Shown in pieces: positions 1 to 6,391 of a DNA stretch of 7,065 nt. The stretch spans positions 1 to 7,065 of the forward strand of contig CAJWIZ010000031.1 of assembly GCA_913041805.1 (NCBI GenBank), in the 5' to 3' direction. Every line of letters begins with the position of its first letter. Positions within the stretch are counted from its first letter, which is position 1. The stretch is from an uncultured Prochlorococcus sp. Lineage in GTDB: Bacteria > Cyanobacteriota > Cyanobacteriia > PCC-6307 > Cyanobiaceae. The notes under the pieces were generated by a model. The model searched no databases, was not told where the DNA came from, and saw only the letters and a list, made by a program, of their open reading frames with translations. Made by a program: the position numbers and the translations under genes.

Positions 1-39
1 TTTATTTGCCCTTATTAATTGATTAATGCATTATTGAGC

Positions 40-122
40 TGGTAAAGAACTTGATCTTTTTTGCCTTCAAGCAAATCACCTGTGGAAAAGTGCGCCTTGA
101 TTGTGGAAAGAACCTTGATTGC
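40..122 (+). repeat. Degenerate short tandem repeat at the 5' end of the dipeptidase gene
   Basis: Two adjacent units lie at 81-101 and 102-119. Both start TGTGGAAA and end CCTTGAT; the first is 3 nt longer, so the frame is kept. A third, diverged copy (GGTAAAGAACTTGAT) lies at 41-55 and contains the most upstream possible start codon, TTG 51. If translated, the adjacent units read CGKVRLD then CGKNLD followed by CD. The repeat falls in the doubtful N-terminal part of the dipeptidase frame, which supports treating this stretch as leader rather than protein. It may have arisen by slippage duplication. Confidence 0.5.
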
Positions 123-131
123 GATGTTCTT

Positions 132-881
132 GTGAAAAGAGCTTGGAGCGAAATTCCTATTAAAGAATGTGGTGAGGAGCTTGTTGACTTAAAGGAAGCA
201 TTTTTATGCATGGAGCCGCATCCTTATCTTTCAATTGGTGCTCCTTATGGGCAATTTGCTGATCCTTGGAGGTTAAGAAGCGGTGTGTTTAGTCGATTAG
301 TCTTAGCTCAAAAATATTTGCAATTAGATAATCCTGAACTTTATTTTGGAATATTTGATGCCTGGAGACCAATCCCAGTACAGGCTTTTATGGTTGAGCA
401 TTCAATTACAGAAAATTGCATTAGAAGGGGTATTGACCAAAACGATCCAATTCAACAAAAAGCAGTGGCAATTGTTGCTGGAGAAGTCGCAAGATTTTGG
501 GCTGTTCCAAGTCATGAGCCTTCCACTCCTCCACCTCACAGTACTGGTGCAGCTATTGACTTAACACTTGCAAATTCTGATGGAGTTTCATTGGATATGG
601 GAGGAAAAATTGACCAGCTTGGCTCTATTTCTTCGCCTAATTATTTTTGCCATGAGGCAAAAAATGATAAGGCAAGCCGCTTATTTCATCAAAGGCGAGT
701 TTCTCTTGCGACAGCGATGATAAAAGCGGGATTTGTTCAACATCCGAATGAGTGGTGGCATTTCAGCTATGGCGATCAACTTTGGGCATGGAAGTGCAAC
801 AAAGTAGCAGCACACTATGGAGCTTGTAATCCTTCTGCAAGCAATAATTTGACCTTTTCTTCTCCTAGGCATTCAACATGA
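132..881 (+). CDS. D-alanyl-D-alanine dipeptidase, VanX/DdpX-like (peptidase family M15)
   Basis: Probable zinc dipeptidase that splits free D-Ala-D-Ala, a role in cell-wall precursor turnover or D-Ala recycling. Numbered from the GTG at 132 (249 aa), the M15 residues are all visible: DAWRP with Arg79 (the VanX Arg71 equivalent), PHSTGAAIDL with zinc ligands His136 and Asp143, and EWWH with Glu207 as likely catalytic base and His210 as third ligand. An active enzyme is therefore expected. I see no signal peptide or membrane segment, so it is probably cytoplasmic. The reading frame is open back to a TTG at 51 (276 aa; in-frame stop TAA at 24-26). I prefer 132 because the family-like sequence begins there (KRAWSEIPIKECGEELV), while the 27 upstream residues are cysteine-rich and come from a degenerate tandem repeat. 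A GTG at 90 is a third option. None has a strong ribosome binding site. The last 67 bp overlap the end of sir on the other strand. The family call is firm; the exact substrate is inferred. Confidence 0.88.
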   Translation: MKRAWSEIPIKECGEELVDLKEAFLCMEPHPYLSIGAPYGQFADPWRLRSGVFSRLVLAQKYLQLDNPELYFGIFDAWRPIPVQAFMVEHSITENCIRRGIDQNDPIQQKAVAIVAGEVARFWAVPSHEPSTPPPHSTGAAIDLTLANSDGVSLDMGGKIDQLGSISSPNYFCHEAKNDKASRLFHQRRVSLATAMIKAGFVQHPNEWWHFSYGDQLWAWKCNKVAAHYGACNPSASNNLTFSSPRHST

Positions 882-2650
882 TCGCCAAAACTTATTTTCC
901 CCTTTGTATTTTTCCAGCTTGACAATAAGGGTTTTATAGTTTCTTCCAGCTTCTCTAAGGGCATACGTTCGATGTATGGCTTTGCTATCCTTTCAAGGTT
1001 TGGTGTACCTCCAAGCCATAGTTGATAATGCTCGAGACCACTACCGACTAGTCCCATTTCTGCCATGTATGGACGAGCACAGCCATTTGGACAACCTGTC
1101 ATTCGTATTAGTATTGAATCATTGATATTTAGCTGAGCCATCAAAATCTCAATCCTGTCAAGAACGTTAGGCAGCACACGCTCAGCTTCTGTAATGGCTA
1201 GTCCACATAGTGGTAATGCTGGACATGCTATGGCGTGCTTTTTAAGAACTTTTGACTGGTGTGCTAACTCTTTTTCCAGTAATTTAATTTCTCTTTTTAC
1301 GCTAGCTTTTTGATGCTTGCCAATGTTGCAGAGTAGAAGATCTTGATTGGGTGTAAGTCGAATATCTAGTTGATATTTTTCTACTATAGACCTAATTCCC
1401 TGCTTGATATTTGGTTTTAAACGTCCTGATAGAAGCGGAATACCTACAAACCAGAGGTTATGTGATTGACGATGCCACCCCATATAGTCTTCTAATTTCC
1501 TGCATGGCTCTTTATGTAGATGTCCAATTGATTTCGAAAAATAATTTGTGGTTAGTTCTTTTTTGAACCATTCTATCCCCATCTCATGGATTAAATATTT
1601 CATTCGAGCGTGTCTTCTGGTCTTCCTGTCTCCGTAATCTCTTTGGAGAGCCAATATCGATTGTACTAGCTCTAAAACATTTTCAGATTCAACATATCCT
1701 AGAGAATCTGCAGTGCGAGCAAATGTTTGTTCGTTGTTATGATTGCGACCCATGCCTCCTCCAACATAGATATTGCAACCTTCTAATTCGCCATTTGCCT
1801 TTGTAAAGGCAACAAGGCCTATGTCATGGGTAAGCAAGTCAACTGAATTATCACCTGGTACTGTCACTGCGCATTTGAACTTTCGTGGCATATAGGTGGA
1901 ACCATAGAGTGGTTCCTTGCTGTTGCCACTAAAAACACGGCCTTCTTTTTGTTTGCTTTTTGCGTTCTTAACTCTTTGGTTGGGACGAATACTGTATTTC
2001 AGGTCACCATCAGCCCAAAGGTCAAGATATGAGTTTTGGGCTGCAATTGGTGTTAGGAGGTCTGCAATTTCTTTGGCAAGTTTGCGTGCTGCTGGATAGC
2101 CTCCTGAATCATAAGGGGCGGCAGGTGCCATCACATTGCGATTGATGTCACCACATGCAGCCAGAGTCGAACCTAGCGACCTGACAATTGTGCCTATTAC
2201 TTCTCTAATATTTTCTTTTCGAATCCCATGCATTTGAAAAGCCTGTCTTGTTGTTGCACGCAGAGTCCCATTCCCAAGACGGTTTGAGAGATCATCCAAA
2301 GCTATAAATAAAGCTGCTGGTATTTTTCCTGCTGGACTTCGAAGTCGGAGCATTAATTGCCAGTCCTTACTGGATCCTTTCTTTCGATTCTCTCGATTGT
2401 CCTGTTGGTAACTCCCGTGGAATTTCAGAAGCTGAACAGCATCATTCGTGAAGTGATCACTCTCATTTTTCAGCTCAGAGGCAAGTGGTTCTAGTAAATA
2501 ATTACTAGCAGCTTTAAATTGTTCAAATTTTGTTTGTTCTGAACCAATGGCAAGGCAAGGAAAGTGATTCCTCTTTGCAGTCTTGTCAGATTCTTTCTCC
2601 GCTTCAATCACGACGTTAACTTTGTCCTTATTCAGGGTAGCTAAGCGCAC
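815..2650 (-). CDS. sir: Ferredoxin-dependent assimilatory sulfite reductase
   Basis: Six-electron reduction of sulfite to sulfide with reduced ferredoxin, the last step of assimilatory sulfate reduction before cysteine synthesis; a soluble siroheme and 4Fe-4S protein. The 611-aa length suits the ferredoxin-type enzyme. Residues visible: FHGSYQQDNRENR near the N-terminus; MLRLR (Arg102/Arg104) and TTRQAFQMHG (Arg135), corresponding to substrate/siroheme arginines of the E. coli enzyme; PRKFK (Lys257, Lys259), the sulfite-binding lysine pair; and cluster ligands Cys476-x5-Cys482 and Cys520-x3-Cys524 in CPALPLC and TGCPNGC. The LLKFHGSYQQDNRE block and the length favour sulfite over nitrite reductase (NirA, about 510 aa). 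The start is GTG 2650, with an in-frame stop at 2657-2659 just upstream. Family similarity begins only near residue 37, and a GTG at 2611, 13 nt after AAGGA, is a reasonable alternative. The gene is divergent from glyS and overlaps the dipeptidase tail to tail. Confidence 0.96.
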   Translation of the reverse strand: MRLATLNKDKVNVVIEAEKESDKTAKRNHFPCLAIGSEQTKFEQFKAASNYLLEPLASELKNESDHFTNDAVQLLKFHGSYQQDNRENRKKGSSKDWQLMLRLRSPAGKIPAALFIALDDLSNRLGNGTLRATTRQAFQMHGIRKENIREVIGTIVRSLGSTLAACGDINRNVMAPAAPYDSGGYPAARKLAKEIADLLTPIAAQNSYLDLWADGDLKYSIRPNQRVKNAKSKQKEGRVFSGNSKEPLYGSTYMPRKFKCAVTVPGDNSVDLLTHDIGLVAFTKANGELEGCNIYVGGGMGRNHNNEQTFARTADSLGYVESENVLELVQSILALQRDYGDRKTRRHARMKYLIHEMGIEWFKKELTTNYFSKSIGHLHKEPCRKLEDYMGWHRQSHNLWFVGIPLLSGRLKPNIKQGIRSIVEKYQLDIRLTPNQDLLLCNIGKHQKASVKREIKLLEKELAHQSKVLKKHAIACPALPLCGLAITEAERVLPNVLDRIEILMAQLNINDSILIRMTGCPNGCARPYMAEMGLVGSGLEHYQLWLGGTPNLERIAKPYIERMPLEKLEETIKPLLSSWKNTKGKISFGDHVECLGEEKVKLLLAEGLQAP

Positions 2651-2705
2651 ACGGATTTATTGGCCCATAGTTCAATAAAGTGTGATATTGCCTACCACCA
2701 GTTTC
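2651..2705. promoter_or_regulatory. Short divergent intergenic region between sir and glyS
   Basis: These 55 bp must hold most of the upstream control of two divergent genes, unless promoters lie inside the first codons of sir. For glyS, a weak sigma70-like pair can be proposed: TTGGCC at 2660-2665, a 17-bp spacer, and TGATAT at 2683-2688. The -10 match is poor. I see no convincing promoter for sir and no strong ribosome binding site for either gene. If sir starts at 2611 instead, the region grows to 94 bp. The divergent arrangement is clear; the promoter assignment is speculative. Confidence 0.3.
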
Positions 2706-4871
2706 GTGGCGACTTTTCTGCTTGAGGTCGGGACAGAGGAACTCCCAGCTGATTTCTCGAGGTTTGCTTTACCTCAACTAGAGGCAATGGTCTGCCGTGA
2801 TTTAGCTCAAAAACGTTTAAGTCACGGTTCCATTAAGTCCACTAGCACTCCTCGCCGAATAGTTTTGATTGTGGAAGAGCTACCTTCCTGGGCTAGTGAT
2901 TCCGAGGAAGTACGTAAAGGTCCTCCTGAGGAACAGGCATTCAAGAATGGTGTCCCTACAAAAGCCGCGATTGGCTTCGCAAAGAGATATCAAATAGATG
3001 TTTCTCAATTGGAAATACGTGACACTCCCAAGGGTTCTTTTGTTTTTGCAAAAGTCATAAATCAAGGTTCATCTACCCTTAATTTATTGACTGAATTGAT
3101 ACCTCATTGGATTGGTGATATTCAAGGTCGACGCTTTATGAGATGGGGTACTGGTGAAAGACGTTTTTCACGGCCTATTCGTTGGCTAGTAGCTTTATTG
3201 GATAAAGATTTAGTACCAGTCTCTTTGAGTGGTACTGACCCTGAAGTTAACTCTGGTTCTTTAAGTAAAGGGCATAGATTGCACAAGGAAGATGTTTGCA
3301 TCTCTTCATCAGAAGATTATTTTTCGATAATGCGCCAAGCAGGTGTTCATGTTGATAGAAAGGAAAGGGGTGACAGCATTAGAAAATTAATTAATGATGC
3401 TGCATCTGAACTTAATGCGATACCTGACCTCTCAGAAGAACTATTTGAGGAATTAATTGAACTTGTTGAGTCTCCACAAATTATTAAAGGAAAATTTCAT
3501 AAATCGTATTTGGATTTACCCACTGAAGTTTTGTGTACAGTTATGCGTGTTCATCAAAGATATATACCACTTTTTCATAATCTTTCACCTATAGATCCAC
3601 TTTTACTGACGGCAAAGAATAATCTTTTGTCAACATTCTTATGTATTTCAAATGGACTTAATTCTGCAGAATCTTCAATAAAGCTCGGAAATGAACGTGT
3701 TCTTAGAGCTAGGCTTGAAGATGCTAAATTCTTTATAGAAGCTGACCTTGCTATAAAAAGTGAAAAGAGAAATGATGAACTTAAAAGAGTAACTTTTGCG
3801 GATGGCTTAGGGTCACTGCTTGACAGAACATCTCGTATTGAATTTATCGCTAAAATTTTAATTGATCAATTAGGCATTTCGCATATTGACGCTAATAGAG
3901 TGTCTAGAGCAGCAAGACTTTGTAAGCATGATCTAGTAAGTCAAATTGTTGGAGAATTCCCAGAGCTACAAGGTTTGATGGGAGCAAAATATCTACTGGC
4001 AGAGGGAGAGCATAAAGACATAGCCTTAGGGGTATTGGAGCATTATTTGCCGCGTAGCGCTGGAGATCAGTTGCCTAGTTCTGATATTGGAGCTGTCCTT
4101 GCTTTAGCAGAGAGGCTAGAACTCATGACTAGTATTTTTTCTAAAGGTGAAAGACCATCTGGATCTTCTGATCCATATGCTTTACGTAGAGCTGGAAATG
4201 GAATATTGCAGATAATTTGGAGTAGAAATTGGACATTAGATATTTATGCTCTTATTCAAGAAGCTGTTAAGCATTGGATGAAACTATTACCTAGTCTTGA
4301 TATCAATATGAAATCACATTTGATTGATCTTAGTGATTTCTTCAGGCAAAGAATTATTAGCCTATTAGAAGAAGATGGAATTGATGTTGATCTTGTTCAA
4401 GCAGTCGCAGGTCAAACCATACCAATAAAGAGTTTGCTTTTCGACCCAATGGATATAAGGCGACGTGCTGAATTGCTTGTTCAGATGAGAAAATCTGATG
4501 AACTATCATCAGTACAAGCTGTTGTTACAAGGGCTTCTCGCCTAGCAGTAAGGAGTCAATTGGATAAGAGTGTTTTATCTGCTAATGATGTTGTTGATTC
4601 CAATTTATTTGAAAAATCTAGTGAAAAAAATATGTTAAGGGTTTTAGATTCACTTGAACCAATAGCAATCAGTTATTCAGCTGATAGATATGAACTTCTT
4701 GCTCGACACTTAGCTTCTAGCTCGAAAGCTTTGGCTGAATTCTTTGATGGTGAAGACAGTGTATTGGTTATGTGTGATGATTCTTCTATTAGAACTAATC
4801 GCTTAAATCTTTTGCAGGTTCTATGCAATCAGGCAAGTGTAATTGCTGACTTCAATCAAATAAGAAATTAA
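2706..4871 (+). CDS. glyS: Glycyl-tRNA synthetase, beta subunit
   Basis: Beta subunit of the bacterial alpha2-beta2 glycyl-tRNA synthetase, which charges tRNA-Gly in the cytoplasm. The beta chain mainly binds tRNA, while the catalytic alpha chain (GlyQ) must be encoded elsewhere. From GTG 2706 the protein has 721 aa, normal for the family. It opens with ATFLLEVGTEELPADF, the typical beta-subunit N-terminus. The RRFMRWGTGERRFSRPIRWL block starts near residue 142. The HD-like part has CKHDL (His408, Asp409) followed by GEFPELQGLMGAKYLLAEGE and EHYLPRSAGDQLP. A GSSDPYALRRAGNGI block lies near residues 486-500, and an anticodon-binding C-terminal domain follows. The frame is open to GTG 2682, but the 8 extra residues lack family likeness, so 2706 is preferred; neither start has a clear ribosome binding site. 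The gene is intact, ends with TAA, and converges on chlP. Confidence 0.95.
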   Translation: MATFLLEVGTEELPADFSRFALPQLEAMVCRDLAQKRLSHGSIKSTSTPRRIVLIVEELPSWASDSEEVRKGPPEEQAFKNGVPTKAAIGFAKRYQIDVSQLEIRDTPKGSFVFAKVINQGSSTLNLLTELIPHWIGDIQGRRFMRWGTGERRFSRPIRWLVALLDKDLVPVSLSGTDPEVNSGSLSKGHRLHKEDVCISSSEDYFSIMRQAGVHVDRKERGDSIRKLINDAASELNAIPDLSEELFEELIELVESPQIIKGKFHKSYLDLPTEVLCTVMRVHQRYIPLFHNLSPIDPLLLTAKNNLLSTFLCISNGLNSAESSIKLGNERVLRARLEDAKFFIEADLAIKSEKRNDELKRVTFADGLGSLLDRTSRIEFIAKILIDQLGISHIDANRVSRAARLCKHDLVSQIVGEFPELQGLMGAKYLLAEGEHKDIALGVLEHYLPRSAGDQLPSSDIGAVLALAERLELMTSIFSKGERPSGSSDPYALRRAGNGILQIIWSRNWTLDIYALIQEAVKHWMKLLPSLDINMKSHLIDLSDFFRQRIISLLEEDGIDVDLVQAVAGQTIPIKSLLFDPMDIRRRAELLVQMRKSDELSSVQAVVTRASRLAVRSQLDKSVLSANDVVDSNLFEKSSEKNMLRVLDSLEPIAISYSADRYELLARHLASSSKALAEFFDGEDSVLVMCDDSSIRTNRLNLLQVLCNQASVIADFNQIRN

Positions 4872-4873
4872 TT

Positions 4874-4894
4874 ATTTTAATGTTAATTTAAAAT
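4874..4894 (+). terminator. Weak AT-only hairpin after glyS
   Basis: ATTTTAA at 4874-4880 and TTAAAAT at 4888-4894 form a perfect 7-bp inverted repeat with a 7-nt loop, two bases after the glyS stop. A second small hairpin, TTCTA/TAGAA at 4916-4930, is followed by a run of six T at 4936-4941 and could serve glyS in the + direction. Both stems are short and poor in GC, so neither is a classic intrinsic terminator. The whole gap between the convergent glyS and chlP genes is 73 bp of AT-rich sequence with nothing else recognisable. Confidence 0.25.
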
Positions 4895-4944
4895 CTACTT
4901 TATTTCTTTCATTACTTCTAATTGGTAGAAATATCTTTTTTGAA

Positions 4945-6279
4945 CTATTTGGTTGGAATCTTTATACCTCCCTTTATAGTTGAAACTTCAAGCATTTTAT
5001 TGACTTCATCATCTTCACGGACGGCACTTGGAACTGGCTTGTATTTGTCAGGTGCAAGCGCACGACCTCTAAGTACAGAGAAGAGAGTTTTGAATGTGAG
5101 TTTTAGTTGCTGCATTGGTTTCATGGCAACTACTGTTTTATATAAATAACTATCAAAAGTTAGTCTTTGTACATCTAAATCATCACACATTTCTACGAAT
5201 GCTTCTCGAGCACCATCATTGGAATAGAAGATATTTTGAAGTATTTCAAGAACTTTGTAGGTAGCACCATACTTTTTATCCCATTTTTTTAGATATTTTT
5301 GGAGATCTTGCTCTGTAGGTATTATCTTCCCGCTTTGACTTGACTCAACTATTTGCTCTGCACACATGCGACCACTTTTGGCCGCAAAATAAATTCCTTC
5401 CCCTGAACTTTTTGTCACATATCCTGCTGCATCCCCTACAAGGGCCATACGGCCAACTACGCGACGAGGACGAGGGTGTTCTGGAATTGGATGAGCTTCT
5501 ACCTTTATTACTTCACCATTAACCAAGCGTTTTTTTGCTCGCTCTCTTACACCAACTTGTAGATCTTTTATGAGTGATTGATTCTTCTGCATTGTTCCAG
5601 TACCTACTGCAACATGGTCGTATTTTGGAAATACCCATCCATAGAAATCTGGAGACACATCTGTTCCTACATACATCTCTGCAAGATCTTCGTAGTAGGT
5701 CATTTCCTTCTCAGGAAGTTTGATTCGCTCTTGGAAAGCAATTGCAACGTTGTAGTCGCCTGCATCCATAGCTTTTGCCACTCGACTATTTGCACCGTCT
5801 GCTCCAATTATTAGATCAACTTCTAAGTTTTTTGCCTCACCAGTAGCTTCACCAGATCCATAATCAGAATAAGTGAGTTTGTATGGACCTTGTCGATTGG
5901 CTCCTGTATCTATTTTAGTGACCAAACCATTTATTAATTGAGCACCTAGTTCTGAAGCACGGTTCCTCATAAATGCATCCATTACCTCTCTGCGACACAT
6001 CCCAATATATTCATCCTCACTTTCCCCATAAACCTTGTCGAGACTGATATCGACCTCTCGATTTGAGGGTGAGATCATCCGCATGTTGCGAACTTTGCGA
6101 TCAATGATCGAATCAGGAAGGTCAAACTCTGCAACCATGCAAAGGGGGATAGCACCTCCACAAGGTTTGGCGTTGTCAAGCTTCCTTTCAAAGATCCATG
6201 TTTGGATTCCAGCTTTTGCAAGGATTTCAGCAGCACATGAGCCACTTGGACCACCACCGATAACTGCAACTCGCAACAT
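4945..6279 (-). CDS. chlP: Geranylgeranyl reductase of chlorophyll synthesis (ChlP)
   Basis: NADPH-dependent flavoprotein that reduces the three double bases of the geranylgeranyl chain (C=C bonds) on geranylgeranyl diphosphate or geranylgeranyl-chlorophyll, giving the phytyl tail of chlorophyll and of tocopherol or phylloquinone. It acts at the thylakoid together with chlorophyll synthase. The 444 aa start with the FAD dinucleotide-binding loop GGGPSG (residues 8-13) and Glu31 in IFERK, the usual FAD ribose contact. KPCGGAIP follows at about 38-45, where the geranylgeranyl reductase family has its conserved Cys-Gly-Gly. The second FAD motif is ALVGDAAGYVTKSSGEGI, with Gly282-Asp283. The protein lacks a signal peptide. 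The ATG at 6279 lies directly before MLRVAVIGGGPSGS, leaving no room for a later start; a weak AAGAG lies upstream. It is divergent from the VanY-like gene and convergent with glyS. Full length with no defects seen. Closely related archaeal and bacteriochlorophyll (BchP) reductases share the fold, but the cyanobacterial context favours ChlP. Confidence 0.95.
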   Translation of the reverse strand: MLRVAVIGGGPSGSCAAEILAKAGIQTWIFERKLDNAKPCGGAIPLCMVAEFDLPDSIIDRKVRNMRMISPSNREVDISLDKVYGESEDEYIGMCRREVMDAFMRNRASELGAQLINGLVTKIDTGANRQGPYKLTYSDYGSGEATGEAKNLEVDLIIGADGANSRVAKAMDAGDYNVAIAFQERIKLPEKEMTYYEDLAEMYVGTDVSPDFYGWVFPKYDHVAVGTGTMQKNQSLIKDLQVGVRERAKKRLVNGEVIKVEAHPIPEHPRPRRVVGRMALVGDAAGYVTKSSGEGIYFAAKSGRMCAEQIVESSQSGKIIPTEQDLQKYLKKWDKKYGATYKVLEILQNIFYSNDGAREAFVEMCDDLDVQRLTFDSYLYKTVVAMKPMQQLKLTFKTLFSVLRGRALAPDKYKPVPSAVREDDEVNKMLEVSTIKGGIKIPTK

Positions 6280-6391
6280 GTTTTTTTGGCTCTTAATTTT
6301 ATTTATTTAATGAAAACTAACTCCTCAAAAGAATTCTCGTAAAGATTTTTGCTAAGCCCGTTACGATCGAAACAACAATACGTTCGATTTT
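6280..6391. promoter_or_regulatory. Divergent intergenic region between chlP and the carboxypeptidase gene
   Basis: These 112 bp hold the start regions of two divergent genes. On the minus strand, TAAAAT (plus coordinates 6296-6301) or TAAATA (6300-6305) could be the chlP -10 box. TTGAGG lies 17 bp upstream of the second one as a possible -35. Either would give chlP a very short leader of roughly 10-15 nt. No clear promoter is visible for the carboxypeptidase gene, which also lacks a ribosome binding site. The right part of the region contains the repeat at 6362-6388. Promoter calls are weak and made by eye. Confidence 0.35.
6362..6388. repeat. Paired TACGWTCGA direct repeat with an embedded inverted repeat
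   Basis: TACGATCGA at 6362-6370 recurs as TACGTTCGA at 6379-6387: 8 of 9 bases match, with the start points 17 bp apart. The same stretch contains a perfect 6-bp inverted repeat, ATCGAA at 6366-6371 and TTCGAT at 6383-6388, separated by 11 bp. It ends 3 bp before the GTG start of the VanY-like gene. It could be a regulator binding site or an RNA hairpin over the start, or it could be chance. Confidence 0.4.

Noticed and set aside
1..50. Possible 3' end of an upstream gene
   Set aside because: All three plus-strand frames stop within the first 26 bases, and nothing recognisable can be read from so little sequence.
346..564. 72-codon frame overlapping the dipeptidase in another frame
   Set aside because: It covers the catalytic DAWRP and HSTGAAID region of the dipeptidase; clearly an out-of-frame shadow.
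1917..2099. 60-codon plus-strand frame inside sir
   Set aside because: Antisense shadow of the conserved siroheme-binding half of sir.
815..2650. Ferredoxin-nitrite reductase (NirA) as the identity of the siroheme enzyme
   Set aside because: NirA shares the Cys-x5-Cys / Cys-x3-Cys cluster motif, but the length (611 aa), the LLKFHGSYQQDNRE block and the PRKFK context fit sulfite reductase better, and no nitrate genes are nearby.
4922..5149. 75-codon plus-strand frame after glyS
   Set aside because: Antisense to the C-terminal part of chlP; no recognisable protein features.
6035..6310. 91-codon plus-strand frame antisense to the start of chlP, ending in a hydrophobic stretch (FFWLLILFI)
   Set aside because: It lies almost wholly antisense to the strongly supported FAD-binding N-terminus of chlP. 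The hydrophobic end simply reads through the T-rich leader. No family likeness.
6310..6342. 10-codon frame starting ATG at 6310 (MKTNSSKEFS) upstream of the carboxypeptidase gene
   Set aside because: Too short, with no ribosome binding site, in an AT-rich gap where such frames are expected by chance. A leader peptide cannot be supported.
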